DNA of 64,000 bases, taken from assembly GCA_964470375.1 (NCBI GenBank), contig CAYYCP010000004.1, forward strand, positions 1 to 64,000. The letters run 5' to 3'. A model generated the notes under the pieces. It was not told where the DNA came from. It made no database searches and worked only from the letters and a program-made list of their open reading frames with translations. The stretch comes from CAYNQK01 sp964470375. GTDB taxonomy: Bacteria; Spirochaetota; Spirochaetia; Treponematales; JBGSOB01. Positions 41,580 to 50,664 of the stretch are shown piece by piece (the first letter of the stretch is position 1; each line of letters begins with the position of its first letter). Both the position numbers and the translations under genes were made by a program.

Positions 41580-42840
41580 AAGGATCCTGGCGGCCCTGGC
41601 CTTCTATTTGGCCCTGGCCATCCTGCCCGCCCAGGACCGCTTTCCGAGGCCCGATTTCCGCTCCGGCTACACCGAGCCCGAGATCAGCCAGCCGGCCCCG
41701 CGGGGATGGGTCTGGCAGGCCGTGGATATAGCAGTGCTATTAGTTTGTCTGACCGCCTCGGCTCTGGCTCTCTATCGCTTCCGCAGCCGCCTCCTTCTGG
41801 CTTGCGTCGCTGCTCTCTCCACAGCCTATTTCGGTTTCATGAGGCGGGGCTGCCTATGCCCAGTGGGCAGTGTCCAAAACCTGGCTGCGGCCCTCCTCGG
41901 CGGAGGGCAGGGAGCTGGTATCCATGCTGCCCTTCTCTTCATCCTTCCCTTAGCTGCCAGCCTCCTCCTGGGCAGGGTCTACTGTGGAGGGGTATGCCCC
42001 TTCGGCGCTGTCCAGGACTTCCTCCTGGTGAAGCCCCTGCGGCCGCCCCGGGCCCTCGACCAGACCCTTTCCCTTGTCCCAGGTCTCTTTTTGGGCCTGG
42101 CCGTCCTGGGCGCCGCGACAGGCACGGGCTTCCTCATTTGCCGCCTGGATCCCTTCGTCGGCCTCTTCCGCTTCTCCTTCACATCCATCGGCCTGGCCAT
42201 GAGCGTCGTAGTAGGCATCCTATCGGTCTTCATCGCCCGGCCCTATTGTCGCTGGCTTTGCCCCTATGGCGCCCTCCACGCCCTGGCCGCCCGCCTCTCC
42301 CTCAGGCATATCCAGGTGAGCCCCGCCGATTGCGTCGAGTGCCGTCTCTGCGAAACATCCTGTCCCCAGGACGCCATTCGACCGCCCGGAAAGGAGCCCA
42401 GGTCAGGGGAGAGAGCGGAGGCGCGGAGGCGCATGGAGAGGCACATCGCTTTCCTGGCGCTCTACGTGGCGGGAGGCGTAGCCCTGGGGCTGATGGCCCG
42501 ATCTCTCCTCCGGGCGCTCCATCCAGCCATAGCACTCGAGAGGGCCTTAGCATCCGAGAGCAGCCTGGAGCGCGGATCAAGCCTGGCCACGGCCACCTTC
42601 CTGGCTTCTGGGAAGAGTATAGAGGCCATGGCAGAAGAGGCTGCCGCAGCACGTCGACACATCGACATAGGTATGCTCCTCTACGGGGCATTCGCCGGCC
42701 TCCTGGCCTGGGCCGCCATCGCCAAGGCCATGAAGCACAAGCGGAAACCCGGTTATGACGTGGATCCCTGGCGCTGTGTGTCCTGCGGTCGCTGCCTCTC
42801 CACCTGTCCAGTGGGACGCCGTGGAAGGGGAGGGCCCTGA
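41572..42840 (+). CDS. NapH-like membrane Fe-S protein
   Basis: A 422-aa protein from ATG 41572 behind GGGAGG; the longer upstream reading lies inside the ferredoxin gene and is rejected. Five to six helices. Two cysteine pairs in membrane-side loops, CLCPVGSVQN and CGGVCPFGAVQD, plus CRWLCPYGALHAL, are the CxxxCP signature of NapH/NosR/RdxA-like proteins. Two ferredoxin motifs follow: CVECRLCETSCP and, at the C-terminus, CVSCGRCLSTCPVG. In NapH-type systems such proteins pass electrons across the membrane to a NapG partner. An extra helix pair and ~100-residue insert (~290-400) separate the last motif. Confidence 0.88.
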   Translation: MPRRILAALAFYLALAILPAQDRFPRPDFRSGYTEPEISQPAPRGWVWQAVDIAVLLVCLTASALALYRFRSRLLLACVAALSTAYFGFMRRGCLCPVGSVQNLAAALLGGGQGAGIHAALLFILPLAASLLLGRVYCGGVCPFGAVQDFLLVKPLRPPRALDQTLSLVPGLFLGLAVLGAATGTGFLICRLDPFVGLFRFSFTSIGLAMSVVVGILSVFIARPYCRWLCPYGALHALAARLSLRHIQVSPADCVECRLCETSCPQDAIRPPGKEPRSGERAEARRRMERHIAFLALYVAGGVALGLMARSLLRALHPAIALERALASESSLERGSSLATATFLASGKSIEAMAEEAAAARRHIDIGMLLYGAFAGLLAWAAIAKAMKHKRKPGYDVDPWRCVSCGRCLSTCPVGRRGRGGP

Positions 42841-44510
42841 TGGCGCGAAAAAAAATGACTCTGGAAGGCTTGGCGCGCGGGTTCAAAGCAGCCGGGCTGG
42901 CCCTCTCAGTGGCGGCCGCCTCTCTCGGCCTCAGCCTTTGTGTCAACGCTATCATCATGGCTTCCTCCCCACCTCTGGAATCGCCGGCCTTAAAGGCGGC
43001 CCGCGAGCGCCTGGAAGCCGGCCCTGATGACGAGGAGCTCCTTAACGACCTGAGGGCCCTGGACCTCATAGCCCGCGGAGCCTTCTTCACGTCGCGCCGT
43101 CTCACGGATCTCCTCACCCTGGCCTTCCTGGCAGCCCTGGGCCTAGCCCTAGCAGCCTTTAAGGGCCGCGTCCTCCTCCTCAAGCGCCTGGCCGATCCCA
43201 ACCTGGTAGGGGCCCCGCCACGCGACCATCGGGATCTCTCAGGGGGCATCCGCATCGGCCTCATCTCCGGTGCCGCCCTAGTCGCCCTGGCTTCATTCTT
43301 CGTTTCACGCGACGTCCGCGCGGATTACCGGTGTCTTGTCAATGCCCTTGGCCTGGGAGCCTATCCCTCGCGCGCGCGCTACCAGGCCGAATGGCCCCAG
43401 CTGAGGGGGGCTAGGGCAGGCCTGGCCGAGGCTGAGGACGCCCAGCCCGAGGCCTACAGAGTGGCTTTCCGCGCTCAGATCGACCTCCCGGGCAACAATT
43501 CGCCCGTGGTATGGGGGAAGAGGGTTTACTTGAGCGGTGGCAATAAAGACGATCAGGCCGTCTACGCCTTCGACGCTTTGAATGGACGGCGACTCTGGAA
43601 GACGAGCCTGGCCTCGGCCCTCGGACGCCGGCCCTATATGCCCGAGACAGATCCGGCCGCCGGGCCATGCGCCCCCAGCGTGGCTTGCGATGGACAACGG
43701 GTCTACGCCATGTTCGCCTCAGGCCATCTTCTGGCCCTTCGCGCAGGCGATGGGAAGCCCCTCTGGCACAAGGATTTCGGCCTTCCCGATAACTCCTACG
43801 GCATCGCCTCATCTCCGGTCATGTCAGCGGACCTAGTCATCATCCAATTCGACCAGGCCGACCGGAGCCTCCTGGCCGCCTTCCAGGGCTCCAGTGGAAG
43901 GCTCGTCTGGGAGGCCGAGCGCGACCTGGAGCCCTCCTGGGCCAGCCCCATCGTCGTGCGACGTGGCTCATCTGAAAGGCTCATCGTAGTGGGCAACCCG
44001 GCCGTGGAGGAGCGCGACGCCGGAAATGGCAGGCTCATCTGGTCCCTGAACTGCATGCGCGGGGAGACCGCCCCGTCGGCGGCCTATGGAGAGGGGAGGG
44101 TCTACGCCGTCACGGCCTTAGCCGGCCTGGTGGCTATCTCCGCTGAGGGACGCGAGCTTTGGCGCGGTTACGATGACCTGCCCGACGTAGCCAGCCCCCT
44201 GTGCGCGGGTGCGCGGCTCTATACCGTTTCCTCCTACGGCTTCCTGAGCTGCCTCGACTCGGCCAGCGGCTCCTTGCTTTGGTCCCTGGACCTGGGTGCC
44301 GAGGTGAATGCATCGCCCATAATGTCCGGGAACAGAGTCTTCCTGCCCGACATGTCCGGGCGCCTGCTCTGGTGGGAGGACTCAGCCGACACGCCTGAGC
44401 TCGCGTCCATGGATCTGGGAGGGCAGTTCAGGGCCAGCCCGGCTTGGGCGAGCGGGCGCCTATACCTGCGCTCGCCCGGTGAACTTATCTGCTTAGAGGG
44501 AGAAAAATGA
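42840..44510 (+). CDS. Membrane-anchored PQQ-like beta-propeller protein 3
   Basis: A 556-aa protein starting ATG 42840, overlapping the previous stop by 1 nt. Three N-terminal hydrophobic segments (AGLALSVAAASLGLSLCVN; LLTLAFLAALGLALAAF; IGLISGAALVALASFFVS) before the propeller, so it is a multispan protein with an outward domain. Blades include AFDALNGRRLWKTSLA, LRAGDGKPLWHKDFG, GSSGRLVWEAERDLEP and DSASGSLLWSLDLG. The membrane part is unlike the other propellers. Overlaps NuoE/F by 4 nt. Confidence 0.85.
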   Translation: MARKKMTLEGLARGFKAAGLALSVAAASLGLSLCVNAIIMASSPPLESPALKAARERLEAGPDDEELLNDLRALDLIARGAFFTSRRLTDLLTLAFLAALGLALAAFKGRVLLLKRLADPNLVGAPPRDHRDLSGGIRIGLISGAALVALASFFVSRDVRADYRCLVNALGLGAYPSRARYQAEWPQLRGARAGLAEAEDAQPEAYRVAFRAQIDLPGNNSPVVWGKRVYLSGGNKDDQAVYAFDALNGRRLWKTSLASALGRRPYMPETDPAAGPCAPSVACDGQRVYAMFASGHLLALRAGDGKPLWHKDFGLPDNSYGIASSPVMSADLVIIQFDQADRSLLAAFQGSSGRLVWEAERDLEPSWASPIVVRRGSSERLIVVGNPAVEERDAGNGRLIWSLNCMRGETAPSAAYGEGRVYAVTALAGLVAISAEGRELWRGYDDLPDVASPLCAGARLYTVSSYGFLSCLDSASGSLLWSLDLGAEVNASPIMSGNRVFLPDMSGRLLWWEDSADTPELASMDLGGQFRASPAWASGRLYLRSPGELICLEGEK

Positions 44511-46840
44511 AGCGTTCCGGCCGAGAGCTCCTCATCGACGAGCTGATCTTGGCCCAGGCCGAGGAGGGCTGGCTCTCGCCCTCCGCCCTGGAAGCGGCCG
44601 CCCGTGATGCCGGTATTTCGGTGGAGGAGGCCGAGGGTGTGGCCAGCTTCTATTCCGGCTTTACCTTCGAGCCACGTGGTCGCCACCTCGTGTCCGTCTG
44701 CGTGGGCACGGCCTGCCACGTCAAGGGCGCCCTGGAAGTATACCAGGCCTTCTGCGAAGCCCTGGGCATTGAGGAGGGCCGCTCCACAGACGCGGACATG
44801 GCTTTCAGCGTGGAGAAGGTCGCCTGTCTGGGCTGCTGCATGCTGGCTCCGGCCGTACGCGTTGACGATGAGATCAAGGCATTCGTGGGGCCCGCCGATG
44901 TGGGCCGCATAATCGAGGAGGCCTTGGAGGGTGAGTCCCGGGCCGCCAAGCTTTCAATCCACCCTTCGAGCGCCAAGGGCAGGGGCCAGCTGCGTCTCTG
45001 CGATTGCTCCTCCTGCGCCGCCTCGGGGGCCCTGGAGTTGGCCCGCGAGCTCGCGGCCGAAGCGAGAGCCCTCGGCCGGGGCGGCCCGGATATTAAGCGG
45101 GTCTCCTGCGCCGGCGCCTCCTTCGCTGCCCCCCTTCTTCACGTCATCGATCCGCGAGGGGCTTCCTTTGTCTATGGCCGGGTGGACCCCGGCCAAGCCC
45201 GGGCGATCCTACGGAGGCACTTCAAACCAGAGGGACTCGGGAGCGCGGCCGGGCTCGGGTATATCCTGCGTACTCTTGCAGGATCCATCCTGGAAGGGGA
45301 TGAGGGCGGTCAGGGCAGGGCCGTCGAATTGGACAACGCCGATGTCCTGGCCTACCTTAAGGGGCAAAAACGCTTTTCCTTGGAGGGGGCCGGGAACTAC
45401 TCCCCCCTGGACCTGCGCGGTTACATAGAATGCGGGGGCATGGCCGGGCTGGATAAGGCCCTCAATACGGGGCGGGCGCGCATAAGGGAGTTGATCCAGG
45501 AGGCCGGCCTGCGCGGCCGGGGCGGGGCGGGCTTCCCCACCGGCATAAAGTGGAACGCGGTGGCTGAGGCCCTGGAGAGCGCCCGTCGCAGCGATCCCTC
45601 GGCGGCGGGCTACGTGATTTGCAACGCCGACGAGGGCGACCCAGGCGCCTTCATGGACCGCATGATACTGGAGGCCCATCCATTCCGTGTGCTTGAAGGC
45701 ATGATCATAGCCGCCTTGGCCACCGGGGCCAGGGTCGGCATCATCTATGTGCGCGCCGAGTATCCCCTGGCGCTCGAGCGCGTGGAGGCAGCCATCGCCA
45801 TCCTCGAGGAGGAGGGCTACCTGGGCCCGAGCGTGATAGGCCGGGGGCCCTCCTTCACCGTTGAGACCGCCCGCGGCGCGGGGGCCTTCGTCTGTGGCGA
45901 GGAGACGGCCCTGATCGAGGCCCTGGAGGGGAGACGGGGCATGCCCCGTCGGCGGCCGCCCTTCCCCTCGGAGAAGGGTTTCCGCGGCCAACCCAGCCTT
46001 GTCAACAATGTGGAGACCTACGCCCTGGTCCCGATTATTCTGAGTAGGGGGCCCCAGGACTTCGCCTGCCTGGGAGCTGCCGGGGGCAGCGGCACCAAGG
46101 CCTTCGCCCTGGCCGGTAAGATACGCCGCGGCGGCCTTTTGGAAGTTCCCCTGGGCACAAGCCTTCGGGAGATCCTGGAGGGGTATGGGGGAGGAACCCA
46201 GGGCGGCCGGGCCATGAAGGCCGTTCAGATAGGTGGGCCATCGGGAGGCTGCCTGCCAGCATCTGCATTCGATGTACCGATAGACTATGAGAGTCTGCGC
46301 GACAAGGGAGCTATGATGGGCTCGGGGGGCCTGGTGGCCCTGGACCTGGACGACTGCATGGTGGATATCGCTGCTTTTTTCGTAGACTTCCTGGCCGGCG
46401 AGTCCTGCGGCCGCTGCAGCCCCTGCCGCGCCGGTCTGCCTGCCCTGAAAGCCCTTCTGGACGGATTGCGGGCGGGCCGAGCCGGAAGCGGGGTATTGGA
46501 GGACATCGAGGCCCTATGCCATGACATCGGCGCAGGCAGCCTATGCGGCTTCGGCCGGAACGCCCCCAATCCAGTGCTCTCGTCCCTGACGGAATTCCGC
46601 GGGGAGTGGGAGGCCCATGCGGCCGGGTATTGCCCGGCCGGGCGCTGCCGGGAGCTCTTCGCCTACTATGTCGATGCCGAGGCCTGCATAGGCTGCACGC
46701 GCTGCCATCAGGCATGCCCCCACGAGGCCATCGCCTTCGTGCCCCACGAGGTAGCCTGCATCGACCGGGAAAAGTGCGATCGTTGCGGCCTGTGCGTACG
46801 GGCCTGCCCGCGCGGGGCGATAAAGGTAGGCCACAGGTGA
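44507..46840 (+). CDS. NuoE/HndB/NuoF/ferredoxin fusion, NADH-oxidising flavoprotein
   Basis: A 777-aa cytoplasmic protein that joins four modules. Residues ~1-145: NuoE-like thioredoxin-fold [2Fe-2S] domain (C65, C70, C107, C111). ~155-240: second thioredoxin-fold domain as in HndB/HydB, with C165, C167, C170 and C201. ~300-690: NuoF-like FMN/NADH domain, with GRGGAGFPTG (336-345), CNADEGDPGAFMDR and SCGRCSPCRAG for the [4Fe-4S] cluster. ~695-777: two ferredoxin motifs, CIGCTRCHQACP and CDRCGLCVRACP. Separate genes in many bacteria, here one chain. Without a HydA or Nuo core nearby, it probably feeds NADH electrons to the Fe-S partner encoded next. Confidence 0.9.
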   Translation: MKRSGRELLIDELILAQAEEGWLSPSALEAAARDAGISVEEAEGVASFYSGFTFEPRGRHLVSVCVGTACHVKGALEVYQAFCEALGIEEGRSTDADMAFSVEKVACLGCCMLAPAVRVDDEIKAFVGPADVGRIIEEALEGESRAAKLSIHPSSAKGRGQLRLCDCSSCAASGALELARELAAEARALGRGGPDIKRVSCAGASFAAPLLHVIDPRGASFVYGRVDPGQARAILRRHFKPEGLGSAAGLGYILRTLAGSILEGDEGGQGRAVELDNADVLAYLKGQKRFSLEGAGNYSPLDLRGYIECGGMAGLDKALNTGRARIRELIQEAGLRGRGGAGFPTGIKWNAVAEALESARRSDPSAAGYVICNADEGDPGAFMDRMILEAHPFRVLEGMIIAALATGARVGIIYVRAEYPLALERVEAAIAILEEEGYLGPSVIGRGPSFTVETARGAGAFVCGEETALIEALEGRRGMPRRRPPFPSEKGFRGQPSLVNNVETYALVPIILSRGPQDFACLGAAGGSGTKAFALAGKIRRGGLLEVPLGTSLREILEGYGGGTQGGRAMKAVQIGGPSGGCLPASAFDVPIDYESLRDKGAMMGSGGLVALDLDDCMVDIAAFFVDFLAGESCGRCSPCRAGLPALKALLDGLRAGRAGSGVLEDIEALCHDIGAGSLCGFGRNAPNPVLSSLTEFRGEWEAHAAGYCPAGRCRELFAYYVDAEACIGCTRCHQACPHEAIAFVPHEVACIDREKCDRCGLCVRACPRGAIKVGHR

Positions 46841-48237
46841 GCGTTTCCCTCCGCATCGACGGGAAAATCATCGAAGCCGAGAGTGGTTCCACCATTTGGG
46901 AGGCGGCCGGGGCGGCGGGAATAAGCATACCCAGCCTCTGCCATGCTCCAGGCCTTGCTCCGCGGGCTTCCTGCATGCTCTGCGCCGTGGAGGATGAGGA
47001 GAGCGGCAGGATACTGCCCGCCTGCGAGACCACCGTCCGCGAGGGCATGCACATCTTGAGCGCCAGTCCGTCCGCCACAGCCGTGCGACGGAGGTCCCTG
47101 TCCCTCCTCCTCTCAGAGCATGCCGGGGACTGCCGGGCCCCCTGCGCCAGGGCATGCCCGACAGGAATAGATTCACAGGTTGTGATTGCAGCCCTGGCCC
47201 GGGGCGACCTACGCGGCTCCTTCCTGGCCACACTGGACGCGGCCCCCTTCCCGGCTATCCTCGGCCTCCTCTGCGCTGGTCCATGCGAGAAGGCCTGCCT
47301 GCGCGGTCGCTTGGATGATGCCCTGCCCATCCGCTCAGTGCACACTATCCATGATGAAGTCATAGACCGCGGTTTCCGCGTAGACGCTATCAGCCCGAAG
47401 AGTGGGAGGGAAGGACCAGCAGTCAGGCTGCGTGGCGGCTTAGCCGCCATGGCCGCCGCCGTCAAGCTCAGGCGGGAGGGGTATGCAGTCAGTCTCGAGC
47501 TCCGCCTGCCCGGGACCGAGGGGCGGGAGGATCTTCGGCCGGCCTTCCAAAGGGAGCTGGAAGTGATGGCCGGGGCCGGCATCCGCCTTGGCGATACAGA
47601 AGGGCAAGCAGGGTTGATCGAGTTGCCTGGAGAGGAGAAGGACCTAGCCTTTCCGGCGAGGGCCTTCAGGCTGGGGCGTCACGCCGCCCAAGGCATCCTG
47701 GACGGGGGGTCGGCAGAGGAACACAGGCAACGAATCTGGGAATCATGTCTGACGGAGCCCACGCGCGAAGAACTGAAAGAGCTGGCGGACGGGCTTCCCT
47801 CGGCTGTCTCAGCTGACGCGTCAGCCTGGAGCGGCCAGGACCAAAGCCGCTTCCAGGCCTGCCTCAGCTGCGGCTGCTCACGCCGGGGAGATTGCCGATT
47901 GATTGATTTAGCGCAATCTATGCCCGATGTCCGGCCTCTGTCCGGCTTCCCGCGTCGCCGAGCGGGCCGGCGCAGTGAGGCGCTGGAGGGGGGAGAACTG
48001 GTCTATGAGTCCGGGAAGTGCATCCTGTGCCTGCGTTGCCTGCGCCTCCTAGAGGCCGCCTCCCCGCCGGCGGATGCCCGACTCTGCCTACGCGGGCGCG
48101 GAGCAGAGAGCGAAATCACAGGCTTCAAGGCAGTCAGCGGCCATCTTGGGCGGAACGGCCTCCCCGGACCTGGGGAGCTGGCTGCCATCTGCCCAACCGG
48201 GGCCCTGCACTTCGTGGAAGGCGTCCATGCCTCCTGA
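46837..48237 (+). CDS. Fe-S hub protein: NuoG-type [2Fe-2S], GltD-like clusters, decayed Rossmann fold
   Basis: A 466-aa protein from GTG 46837 overlapping the previous stop (GTGA). Residues 1-75: [2Fe-2S] domain with C35-x10-C46-x2-C49-x13-C63, as in NuoG and hydrogenase HydA. ~90-175: the GltD/DPYD-type domain, H95-x3-C99-x3-C103-x3-C107 and C146, C150, C154. ~185-215: VRLRGGLAAMAAAVKLRREG looks like a Rossmann FAD-binding strand whose GxGxxG is lost. C-terminus: CLSCGCSRRGDC and CILCLRCLR with a late CPTGA. It lacks an H-cluster and a complete flavin fold, so it is a likely electron relay for the NuoEF-like protein rather than an enzyme on its own. Confidence 0.85.
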   Translation: MSVSLRIDGKIIEAESGSTIWEAAGAAGISIPSLCHAPGLAPRASCMLCAVEDEESGRILPACETTVREGMHILSASPSATAVRRRSLSLLLSEHAGDCRAPCARACPTGIDSQVVIAALARGDLRGSFLATLDAAPFPAILGLLCAGPCEKACLRGRLDDALPIRSVHTIHDEVIDRGFRVDAISPKSGREGPAVRLRGGLAAMAAAVKLRREGYAVSLELRLPGTEGREDLRPAFQRELEVMAGAGIRLGDTEGQAGLIELPGEEKDLAFPARAFRLGRHAAQGILDGGSAEEHRQRIWESCLTEPTREELKELADGLPSAVSADASAWSGQDQSRFQACLSCGCSRRGDCRLIDLAQSMPDVRPLSGFPRRRAGRRSEALEGGELVYESGKCILCLRCLRLLEAASPPADARLCLRGRGAESEITGFKAVSGHLGRNGLPGPGELAAICPTGALHFVEGVHAS

Positions 48238-49366
48238 GCGCCGGTATTTCCTCCTTACGGCCGTCCTTTCCCTCGCGGCGGGCATCGCAGCCCTGGGCGC
48301 CGAGGAATGGACAAGCGCCCGCGGCTCAGCGGCCCAGGCTGGAAGGAGCGCCAGCTCCCTCTCCTCCAAGCCCTCCCTCATCTGGTCCTATGAGATGGGC
48401 TCGATTATGTCGGCTCCCTGCGCCATACTTGGCAATCGCGTCCTGGCCCTCTCCTCGGGAGGCAGGCTCGCTTGCCTCGACAGAGTCGAGGGGCGCCTCC
48501 TCTGGAAAAGGGAAACAGGGGTGCGTTTCGAGGCCGCACCAGCGGCTGTCAACATTAGAGAATCGCCTGTTTTCGTTGTCTGCGACGCGGCAGGCATGGT
48601 TATGGCCCTGGACGGGAGGGATGGCCGCGAGCTCTGGCGGCGCGACATCGGCGCGCGCCTGAGCGGAGGCGGGCTGGCCCTTGAGAGCGGTCTCTTCATA
48701 GTAGGTGCCTACGATAATATCCTGCGCGCACTCTCTCTGGATAAGGGCGGTGAGGTATGGCGGACCCAGGCGGACGGATATATCAACGCGGCGCCCAGCG
48801 CGGCCGGCGGGCTGGGCGTTTTCGGATCCTGCGACGGCTTTATACGCATCGTGGATTTGGGACGTGGAATGCTGACACGGACTGTCGACGCCGGAACCTA
48901 CCTCCCCTCCGTCCTGCCCATCGAGGCAGGGACGGCTTACGCTTTGGATTACCGGGGCGGCCTGAGGGCCATCAGACTGGATAGCGGGGCGGTTCTCTGG
49001 GAAACCAGCCTCAGCGAGGTTCAGGGCACCTTCCCAAGCCCGCCAGCGGTAGACGCGGATTCCATCTACATCGTCTCCAATGCGGGCCATGTCCTCCGCT
49101 TGAGGCGGGCGGACGCATCGCGGGCATGGAAGGCAGAGCTGGGGATCGGCTGCCAGCTGGCTCCACTGGCGGCCCAGGACGCCCTTCTCTGCCTAGGCGA
49201 GGACGGTTTTCTCACAGCCCTGGACAAGCGCAGCGGCAAGGAGCTATGGAGTCTCGAGATAGGCGCCGGCTCCGCCTGCCCGCCTGTCATAGCGGACGGG
49301 CGTGTTTTCCTAGGCGACGGCGGGGGCCATCTTCTCTGCCTGGGGGCCGGAAAGGGAAAGCGATGA
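48227..49366 (+). CDS. Exported PQQ-like beta-propeller protein 4
   Basis: A 379-aa protein from ATG 48227; overlaps the hub gene by 11 nt. Signal segment RRYFLLTAVLSLAAGIAALG. Propeller blades such as CLDRVEGRLLWKRETG, ALDGRDGRELWRRDIG, RLDSGAVLWETSLS and ALDKRSGKELWSLEIG are more regular than in proteins 1-3 and lie closest to BamB-like propellers. It may be a scaffold. Fourth propeller in the operon. Confidence 0.86.
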   Translation: MPPERRYFLLTAVLSLAAGIAALGAEEWTSARGSAAQAGRSASSLSSKPSLIWSYEMGSIMSAPCAILGNRVLALSSGGRLACLDRVEGRLLWKRETGVRFEAAPAAVNIRESPVFVVCDAAGMVMALDGRDGRELWRRDIGARLSGGGLALESGLFIVGAYDNILRALSLDKGGEVWRTQADGYINAAPSAAGGLGVFGSCDGFIRIVDLGRGMLTRTVDAGTYLPSVLPIEAGTAYALDYRGGLRAIRLDSGAVLWETSLSEVQGTFPSPPAVDADSIYIVSNAGHVLRLRRADASRAWKAELGIGCQLAPLAAQDALLCLGEDGFLTALDKRSGKELWSLEIGAGSACPPVIADGRVFLGDGGGHLLCLGAGKGKR

Positions 49367-50664
49367 GGATTGTACACATCATCCCTGGGAGCGGGGGACG
49401 CTTCTACTGCGAGAATTGCCTGCGGGATTCCGCCCTGGTGCGAGCCCTTCGCGATGCCGGCCACGATGTGATCGTGGCCCCCTTCTACCTGGGCCTGCCT
49501 GAGGAAGAGTTCGGGCGACCCGCTGGGGGCCGTGTCTTCATGGGGGCGGTGTCACTCTATGTCTCTTCATTGACGCGCTCGGGCAGGCTGTCAGCCTGGG
49601 CTGCTCGCCTCCTGGATTCCCGTCCCGTTCTTGGATTGGCCGCCCGGCTCTCGGGTTCCACCGATCCAGGAAGCCTAGATGAGCTGACCTTTTCCATGCT
49701 GGAGGGCCGGGGAGCCTTCCAGGAGGAGGCCCTGGGGGAGCTGATCAATTGGCTGCGCGGTCTGGGGCGGATCGACCTGGTGCATATCTCCAACGCCCTC
49801 CTCCTCCATCCCGCCGAGCGGATCAAGGCCGAGCTAAGCCTGCCTATCGTTGTATCCCTCCAGGACGAGGATAGCTGGATCGATGGGCTGCCCGAGGGGC
49901 GGCGTCCTCAGGCCTGGGATATTCTAGCGCGCAAGGCCGCGGCGGCCGACGTCTTCATCGCTTCATCGGCCTACTTCGCCGAGCGCATGCGCCTGGCCCT
50001 GCGCCTGAGCGCAGATAGTGTAAGGGTCGTCTATCCGGGCATACGGGCAGCGGAGTATCGACTCGGGGAACCGGGAAGGCACGATATCGGCTACCTCTCG
50101 CGCATCTGCCAGCGCATGGGTTTCGGGATCCTGGCCAGGGCCTACGCCCTCCTCAGGCGCATGCCTGGTCTATCCGATCTCCGCATGAGCGCCAGCGGGG
50201 GCGGGGGAGCCCAGGATGCCCGTTTCCTTGCCCAGACAAAGCGCTTCCTCCGAGCCGAGGGTTGCGAGGATGGCCTCACCCTGAGAGCTGCCTTCGACAA
50301 GGTCGCGCGTGTGGACTTCCTGGCCGGCTTGGGACTCCTGTCTGTGCCTGCTCCCGCGGGCGAGGCATTCGGGGCTTTCCAGCTGGAGGCCATGGCGGCC
50401 GGCCTTCCCCTGGTCCAGCCCCGCGCCGGAGGCTTCGTCGAGGCCATAGAGGAGGCGGGCTGCGGCATCCTCACCGAAGACGCGGAGCCAGAATCCCTGG
50501 CCGCGGGCATCGAGCGCGTCCTGGGAGATCAAGCTCTCGCCAGGGCCTTAGGCGAGCGCGGAAGAAAGGCCGTGGAGACTGTTTTTTCGGATAGGGCCAT
50601 GGCAGAGGCAACCCTAGCCGCCTATACCCGGGCGATCGAGGCTGGAGGGGGGAGGAAGGTATGA
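49363..50664 (+). CDS. Glycosyltransferase, GT-B/family 4 type
   Basis: A 433-aa protein from ATG 49363 (MRIVHIIPGSGGRFYCENCL), overlapping the previous stop (ATGA). The N-terminal Rossmann half has DALVRALRDAGHDVIVAPFY-like strands; VRVVYPGIRAAEY precedes the C-terminal half with LLSVPAPAGEAFGAFQLEAM, the E-x7-E region of family 4 transferases, and PRAGGFVEAIEEAGCGIL. It would transfer a sugar from a nucleotide donor to an unknown acceptor at the cytoplasmic face. Coupled to the ABC ATPase gene, so the product may be exported. Confidence 0.85.
   Translation: MRIVHIIPGSGGRFYCENCLRDSALVRALRDAGHDVIVAPFYLGLPEEEFGRPAGGRVFMGAVSLYVSSLTRSGRLSAWAARLLDSRPVLGLAARLSGSTDPGSLDELTFSMLEGRGAFQEEALGELINWLRGLGRIDLVHISNALLLHPAERIKAELSLPIVVSLQDEDSWIDGLPEGRRPQAWDILARKAAAADVFIASSAYFAERMRLALRLSADSVRVVYPGIRAAEYRLGEPGRHDIGYLSRICQRMGFGILARAYALLRRMPGLSDLRMSASGGGGAQDARFLAQTKRFLRAEGCEDGLTLRAAFDKVARVDFLAGLGLLSVPAPAGEAFGAFQLEAMAAGLPLVQPRAGGFVEAIEEAGCGILTEDAEPESLAAGIERVLGDQALARALGERGRKAVETVFSDRAMAEATLAAYTRAIEAGGGRKV

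Noticed and set aside
41706..42758. A 350-codon frame overlapping the NapH-like gene in another frame
   Set aside because: Its translation is Pro/Arg/Gly-rich with no motif, while the overlapping frame has full CxxxCP and ferredoxin motifs.
38092..49366. A PQQ-dependent alcohol or sugar dehydrogenase cluster
   Set aside because: The propellers lack cytochrome motifs and recognised catalytic pairs, and no PQQ-biosynthesis gene is present in the window.
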